A stretch of DNA of 44,746 nt from positions 1-44,746 of the forward strand of contig JANPGC010000009.1 of assembly GCA_031423755.1 (NCBI GenBank). The letters run 5' to 3'. Position 1 is the stretch's first letter. Every line of letters starts with the position of its first letter. The notes beneath the pieces were generated by a model. The model saw only the letters and a program-made list of their open reading frames with translations. It searched no databases and was not told the DNA's origin. Both the position numbers and the translations under genes were made by a program. Below are positions 40,816 to 44,746 of the stretch, one piece after another. Source of the stretch: JANMEX01 sp031423755 (GTDB lineage: Bacteria > Pseudomonadota > Alphaproteobacteria > Rhizobiales > Rhizobiaceae).

Positions 40816-41373
40816 TTATTGGGCGGGGCATGGCGCGCCCGCTTCTGCCCACCGCGTCAAAGCATCAAAGGTTTCCTGTGCCGAGCCGGGAGCCGGTTCA
40901 CGGCCTTCGCCAGGCTTCCATCCCCACGCGACCAACGGATCCTTCAGCACATGGTCGGCGACATCGCTCAAAGTCCGATCACCGTTGCGCGCCGGATCCT
41001 TGATCTGCGCGCAGATTTGCGCTGAACTTTGCCCGAACCAGACCATCTCAACGGGAGCCAAGTGCCAGTTGGCCGCGCCGGGAGGCATGCCTTCGCGGGT
41101 GCCATTGGCCTCACCGTGGCAGGTCGTGCAACGAAGACCGGGGTTGCCAAAGCCCGATCCATCGGTGCCTCGCTGGACGTTCATGCCATGAAATTTGGCC
41201 GCCCCGGTGTGCTTGTCCACCCAGCGCGGGTGATCGTCGGCCGTATGGCAGTTGGCGCAGCGCGGGTGCGAAAAGACGGCATGAACCTTGTCCCAGTCGG
41301 CGAGCGGATCGGCCGATGACGGCATTGGTGCAAACGCAAAGAATGCGAAAAGCAGCGCGGAGAGTGTTTTCAT
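40816..41373 (-). CDS. Periplasmic di-haem cytochrome c
   Basis: This 185-residue protein has a Sec signal peptide (MKTLSALLFAFFAFAPMPSSA) and two c-type haem motifs, CANCH and CTTCH, with a conserved HTGAAKFHGMNVQRG segment between them. It is probably the electron acceptor of the upstream molybdenum hydroxylase, which lacks an FAD subunit in this operon, and so passes electrons towards the respiratory chain (inference). It overlaps the hydroxylase gene by 4 bp (ATGA), so translation is coupled. It is the last gene of the three-gene operon. Confidence 0.88.
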   Translation of the reverse strand: MKTLSALLFAFFAFAPMPSSADPLADWDKVHAVFSHPRCANCHTADDHPRWVDKHTGAAKFHGMNVQRGTDGSGFGNPGLRCTTCHGEANGTREGMPPGAANWHLAPVEMVWFGQSSAQICAQIKDPARNGDRTLSDVADHVLKDPLVAWGWKPGEGREPAPGSAQETFDALTRWAEAGAPCPAQ

Positions 41374-43649
41374 GCGAATTTGACCTCCTTGGACAGGGGC
41401 AGCGAACGGATGCGCTTGCCGGTCAGCGCAAATATCGCATTGGCAAGCGCGGGCGCTGCAGGCGGTGTGCCGCCTTCGCCGATGCCGCCCATCTCCTCGG
41501 CGTTTTCCAGCACTTCGACATGAAACACTGGCGCCTGATAGATCCGCATCGGCTCATAGTCCGGGAAGCTCGATTGCTCGACCATGCCATCGCTGAAGGT
41601 GATCTCCTGACCCATCGCGGCGGAGAGACCAAAAATGGCGCCGGAAATCACCTGCGCCTTGATGTTGTCCGGGTCGAGCGCAATGCCCACATCAGCAGCC
41701 GCCCAGACGTTGGTGATCCTGATGCCGTCAGCGGTATCCGTGACCTCCACCACTTCGGCGACCCAGCCTCCGAAGGACAGGCAAAATGCGATGCCCTTGG
41801 CGTGGCCGGGCCTGTCCTTGCCCCACCCTGACATTGTCATCACGGTCTCGACCGCCTTGGCGGCTGCAGGATGCTCCGCCATCAGCTTGAGGCGCATTTC
41901 AGCCGGGTCGATTTTCGCCGCAACGGCCATTTCATCCATGAAGCTTTCATGGAAAAACGCGTTCTGCGAATTGCCCACCGAGCGCCAGAAACTGACTGGC
42001 ACCATCAGGTCGACGTCGATGCCGCGCACATTCTGGTTTGCAATGCCATAGGGCTGGTTGAACGCGCCATCGGTGATCGACTTGTCGGGACCTAGCGGCG
42101 CATTGGCCATTGACGGCATGTTGCGGCGCACCACGGAACGCATGACCGACGGCGAAGCGCTGGCAGCGTCAAGCGCTGTCGGCAGACCATCCGCGTCAAG
42201 CCGCGCCTTGAATTTTGCCATGGCGGCCGGGCGGTAAAGGTCGTGCTTCATGTCTTCTTCGCGCGTCCACGTGACCTTGACCGGCTTGCCATCCGCTGCC
42301 ATGGCGAGAAGCGTTGCATAGCCGGAAAAGTCCATCTCGCCGCGCCGCCCGAAACCGCCGCCCATCATCGTCGTGTGGACGGTGATGTTCTCCTGATCGA
42401 GACCCGTCATGTTGGAGCAGACAAAGCGCGTGATTGTCGGACCCTGGTTTGGCGACCAGAGCTCAAGCTTGCCGTCCTTGAATTGCGCTGTGGCATTCAT
42501 CGGCTCCATGGTGGCATGGGCAAGGAACGGCACCGAATATATCGCCTCGACGAGCCTGTCCTGCGGCGCGTCGGCGAACTCGACGCTGACATCGCCAATC
42601 TCGCGCAAAGCCGTGCCGCCGCCTGCGTTCAGTGCGGTTTCGATGACGCCCATGATGCCTGCCGTGTCGGCAGGGTAAGGCGCTTCACCCCATTCCACAG
42701 TGATCGCATCCGCCGCCTGAAACGCCGTCCAGGTGTTGTCAGCGATGACGCCGAGTCCATGGCCGAACTGGCAGTCGATCTCGACCACCTTGATGACGCC
42801 CGGCATCGCCTGCGCAGCGGCGGCGTCAAAGCTCTTCATCCGCCCGCCAAGGCGCGGGTTCATTTTGACCGTGCCATAGACCATGTCCGGCAGGCTCACA
42901 TCAATGCCGAACACCGGCGCGCCGGTGACCTTGGCGCGCATGTCCACGCGCGGCTGCGATTTGCCGAGCAGTTTCCAGTCCTTGCGGTCCTTGAGTTTGA
43001 TGTCTGACGGCGGATCGATGGCTGCCGCCTTCAGTGCCAATTCGCCATAGGTCAGGCTCTTGGCCGAAGCGGGGTCCAAGATTGCGCCGCGCTCGGCTTT
43101 GAGCATCGCCACATCCACGCCCAATTCCTTGGCGGCAGCGCTTTTCAGCATCTCGCGCGCCAGCGCTCCGGCATGGCGCATCTTCTGGAAAGCGTCGATC
43201 GTGGACGTCGAGCCGCCGGTGATCTGCAGCGCGACGATCTTGCCCATTGCGCCCATGACAGAGCGGAGACTGTCCTTCATCATCGAATGCTCAAACGGCG
43301 CAAATGGTGCGTTCTCGGAAAGCACGGCGCTGTTGTAGTAAGCGCCCGACGCCGGGCCATGCTCGACGGTCACTTGGTCAAGTCCGACCTCAAGCTCTTC
43401 GGCCACCAGCGCTGCCAGCGTCGTCATGATGCCTTGGCCCATTTCGGCGCGCGGCGCGATGATAGTGATCTTGCCGTCTGAAGCGATCTTCACATACGGG
43501 TTGAACGTGGCCTCGCCTTCGGCCAGACCCTCTTTCAACGGGTTCTTTACCGGCTTTTTGAATTGGTAGTAGCCAAACGCGACACCACCGGCGATGGCGG
43601 CTGCACCAACCAGGAATGTCCGCCGCGCGATTTTTGCAATGCGTCCCAT
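41370..43649 (-). CDS. Molybdenum hydroxylase large subunit (isoquinoline 1-oxidoreductase beta-like)
   Basis: This 759-residue xanthine-oxidase-family subunit binds the molybdenum-pterin cofactor and hydroxylates N-heterocycles or aldehydes. It begins with a twin-arginine signal (MGRIAKIARRTFLVGAAAIAGG), so the folded cofactor enzyme is exported. The family blocks are APRAEMGQGIMTTLAALVAEEL near the N-terminus, MMGGGFGRRGEMDF, WRSVGNSQNAFFHESFMDE, and the catalytic Glu in GGIGEGGTPPAAPALANAI. It matches the two-subunit IorAB type, which uses a small 2Fe-2S subunit and cytochromes. The substrate here cannot be named. It starts 5 bp after the 2Fe-2S gene and overlaps the cytochrome gene. Confidence 0.92.
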   Translation of the reverse strand: MGRIAKIARRTFLVGAAAIAGGVAFGYYQFKKPVKNPLKEGLAEGEATFNPYVKIASDGKITIIAPRAEMGQGIMTTLAALVAEELEVGLDQVTVEHGPASGAYYNSAVLSENAPFAPFEHSMMKDSLRSVMGAMGKIVALQITGGSTSTIDAFQKMRHAGALAREMLKSAAAKELGVDVAMLKAERGAILDPASAKSLTYGELALKAAAIDPPSDIKLKDRKDWKLLGKSQPRVDMRAKVTGAPVFGIDVSLPDMVYGTVKMNPRLGGRMKSFDAAAAQAMPGVIKVVEIDCQFGHGLGVIADNTWTAFQAADAITVEWGEAPYPADTAGIMGVIETALNAGGGTALREIGDVSVEFADAPQDRLVEAIYSVPFLAHATMEPMNATAQFKDGKLELWSPNQGPTITRFVCSNMTGLDQENITVHTTMMGGGFGRRGEMDFSGYATLLAMAADGKPVKVTWTREEDMKHDLYRPAAMAKFKARLDADGLPTALDAASASPSVMRSVVRRNMPSMANAPLGPDKSITDGAFNQPYGIANQNVRGIDVDLMVPVSFWRSVGNSQNAFFHESFMDEMAVAAKIDPAEMRLKLMAEHPAAAKAVETVMTMSGWGKDRPGHAKGIAFCLSFGGWVAEVVEVTDTADGIRITNVWAAADVGIALDPDNIKAQVISGAIFGLSAAMGQEITFSDGMVEQSSFPDYEPMRIYQAPVFHVEVLENAEEMGGIGEGGTPPAAPALANAIFALTGKRIRSLPLSKEVKFA

Positions 43650-43654
43650 GGCTT

Positions 43655-44107
43655 TTAGACTCCTGCGCCAGCGGCGCGGTGGATGGCGGCGCGGATTTTA
43701 GGGTAAGTGCCGCAGCGGCAGAGGTTGCCACCCATGGCCTGATCGATTTCAGTGTCAGTCGGGTTGGGGATTTCGGTGAGCAGCGCCACCGCGCTCATAA
43801 TCTGGCCGGACTGGCAGTAACCGCACTGCGCCACCTGCTCGTCAAACCATGCCTGCTGCACCGGGTGCAGTTTGCCGTCTTTCTCGAGGCCGTCGATGGT
43901 GATGACCGGCCCGGTGACAGCGCTTACAGGCGTGACGCAGGAGCGGACGGGATTGCCGTCGATCAGCACCGTGCATGAGCCGCAGGATGCGACACCACAG
44001 CCGAATTTCGGTCCTTTGATGTCAAGCGCATCGCGCAGCGCCCACAGGAGCGGCATGTCTTCGGGCACATTCAGCTCCCGTTCCGCGCCATTCACATTCA
44101 GTTTCAT
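43655..44107 (-). CDS. (2Fe-2S)-binding small subunit of molybdenum hydroxylase (IorA-like)
   Basis: This 150-residue subunit carries two [2Fe-2S] clusters: a plant-ferredoxin-like one in the N-terminal half (CGVASCGSCTVLIDGNPVRSC) and a C-terminal helical one (QCGYCQSGQIM and GNLCRCGTYPKI). It passes electrons from the Mo site to the cytochrome. It has no signal peptide of its own and is probably co-exported with the Tat substrate partner (known for this family). It is the first gene of the operon, which is divergent from a TetR gene across a 70-bp control region with a palindrome. No maturation gene of the XdhC type lies in the window. Confidence 0.94.
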   Translation of the reverse strand: MKLNVNGAERELNVPEDMPLLWALRDALDIKGPKFGCGVASCGSCTVLIDGNPVRSCVTPVSAVTGPVITIDGLEKDGKLHPVQQAWFDEQVAQCGYCQSGQIMSAVALLTEIPNPTDTEIDQAMGGNLCRCGTYPKIRAAIHRAAGAGV

Positions 44108-44137
44108 GTGGATTCTCCAATAGGATCAATTTGCTGA

Positions 44138-44152
44138 CATATTGACAATATG
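44138..44152. promoter_or_regulatory. 15-bp palindrome, candidate TetR operator
   Basis: CATATTG-A-CAATATG is a perfect inverted repeat. It lies between the divergent molybdenum hydroxylase operon and the tetR gene and overlaps the -35 element of the tetR promoter, as expected for a repressor site. Confidence 0.6.
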
Positions 44153-44169
44153 CAAAAAAATGTCATAAC
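44142..44169 (+). promoter_or_regulatory. Candidate tetR promoter
   Basis: A consensus -35 TTGACA (44142-44147) and CATAAC (44164-44169) are 16 bp apart, ending 8 bp before the tetR start codon. The short distance suggests a nearly leaderless message. Confidence 0.45.
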
Positions 44170-44177
44170 GTCAAGAC

Positions 44178-44746
44178 ATGGAATCCAATGCTTCCAACAC
44201 CAGCGCCAGTCCACAGGACGAGAAGCGCAAGCGCATTCTCGAGTCTGCGTTCGAGGTCGCACTCCGCTATGGCTATCAGCGCATGACCATGGACGATGTC
44301 GCCAAGGCCAGCGGCATGTCGCGCCCGGCGCTCTATTTGCAGTTCAGGAACAAGGGCGAAATCTTCAGCGCCATCGCATCAGAAATGATGGGCCGTGCGC
44401 TGGTGGGCGCGAGGGCGGCGCTGGATGGTCCGGGACCGATTGAAGACAGGCTGTTTGCCGCGATCAAGACAGGGATACTCGATCCCGTCGAGTTCCTGCA
44501 TTCCACTGCGCATGGTGCAGAGCTGATGGACATGAAGCATCAGCTGGCAGGCGACGCGATGGTGAGCTGGCATGCGAAGAAGCTTGCCATGGTCGCAGAT
44601 GCTCTTGAGGCTTCGGGGGTTACTGCTGCAAAACATCTGACGGGCATGCAGCTTGCGCAAATCCTGCTCGACGGCATGGACGGCCTCAAGATGCGGGCCA
44701 AGACCTCGCTGGAGCGGCATGACGGCGCGAAGGCGCTGGTCAAGCT
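44178..44746 (+). CDS. TetR-family transcriptional regulator (partial, runs off right edge)
   Basis: At least 189 codons are present from ATG 44178, with no stop inside the window. The N-terminal TetR helix-turn-helix is clear: EKRKRILESAFEVALRYGYQ then RMTMDDVAKASGMSRPALYL followed by QFRNKGEIFSAIA (about residues 16-62). The remainder is the helical ligand-binding domain. It is divergent from the iorAB-like operon, which it probably controls together with itself through the palindrome at 44138-44152 (inference). Ligand unknown. Confidence 0.9.
   Translation, partial: MESNASNTSASPQDEKRKRILESAFEVALRYGYQRMTMDDVAKASGMSRPALYLQFRNKGEIFSAIASEMMGRALVGARAALDGPGPIEDRLFAAIKTGILDPVEFLHSTAHGAELMDMKHQLAGDAMVSWHAKKLAMVADALEASGVTAAKHLTGMQLAQILLDGMDGLKMRAKTSLERHDGAKALVK

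Noticed and set aside
1..44746. tRNA, rRNA, CRISPR array, insertion sequence or prophage
   Set aside because: Reading both strands by eye showed no cloverleaf with a GGTTCRAAT-type arm, no spacer-repeat array and no transposase or phage gene. A tRNAscan or Infernal run would be decisive for small RNAs.

Overview
This 44.7-kb window is high-GC, gene-dense bacterial chromosome. The gene families and their order point to an alphaproteobacterium of the order Hyphomicrobiales (Rhizobiales), close to the Phyllobacteriaceae/Brucellaceae/Rhizobiaceae. The evidence is the tkt-gap-pgk-class I aldolase neighbourhood beside DUF4164-zapA, the block SUV3-like helicase - S4 protein - 7Fe ferredoxin - CarD - RpoH2, and a TPP-riboswitch-controlled thiBPQ operon. 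The species cannot be named from the sequence. I found no rRNA, tRNA, CRISPR array, insertion sequence or prophage. Two genes are cut by the window edges: a YafY-type regulator on the left and a TetR regulator on the right.

Layout. (1) 1-2 kb: a WYL/YafY regulator and a VOC protein form a short operon behind a perfect 24-bp inverted repeat. (2) 0.9-11.6 kb, minus strand: class I fructose-bisphosphate aldolase, pgk, gap and tkt, the lower-glycolysis/Calvin-type set. The set is interrupted by a LuxR-type regulator fused to a degenerate alpha/beta-hydrolase, a CPA-type K+/H+ antiporter, a small exported protein and a GNAT acetyltransferase. (3) 11.9-13.9 kb, plus strand: DUF4164 and ZapA (cell division), then an orphan TadG-like surface/pilus protein with a beta-solenoid-like body. 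(4) 14.1-20.8 kb, plus strand: SUV3-like RNA helicase, S4 RNA-binding protein, HD phosphohydrolase, ferredoxin FdxA, CarD and heat-shock sigma factor RpoH2. (5) 20.8-23.4 kb, minus strand: GT4 glycosyltransferase and M48 lipoprotein protease. (6) 23.6-27.8 kb: thiBPQ thiamine uptake with its promoter, TPP riboswitch and an SD-sequestering hairpin, facing a divergent thiamine pyrophosphokinase. (7) 27.8-31.6 kb: glycine-zipper lipoprotein, ABC-F ATPase Uup, a second orphan TadG-like protein and a thioesterase. (8) 31.6-32.4 kb: about 0.8 kb without a convincing gene, carrying a 22-bp direct repeat and clustered GANTC sites. (9) 32.4-36.4 kb: DeoR regulator plus MFS transporter, then a divergent LysR/NAD-dependent epimerase pair. 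(10) 36.4-40.7 kb: two-gene RND efflux pump. (11) 40.8-44.7 kb: a three-gene molybdenum hydroxylase operon (2Fe-2S subunit, Mo-cofactor subunit, di-haem cytochrome c) divergent from a TetR regulator.

Most genes are recognisable housekeeping or accessory families. The points most worth a second look are the LuxR-hydrolase fusion that has lost its catalytic Ser and His, the thiB promoter/riboswitch embedded in the leader of the divergent pyrophosphokinase, the terminator-like hairpin four bases before the uup start codon, two unlinked TadG-like orphans, the long inverted repeat before the VOC/YafY operon, and the gene-free stretch with GANTC-bearing direct repeats. I did not find a clearly unprecedented multi-gene system.
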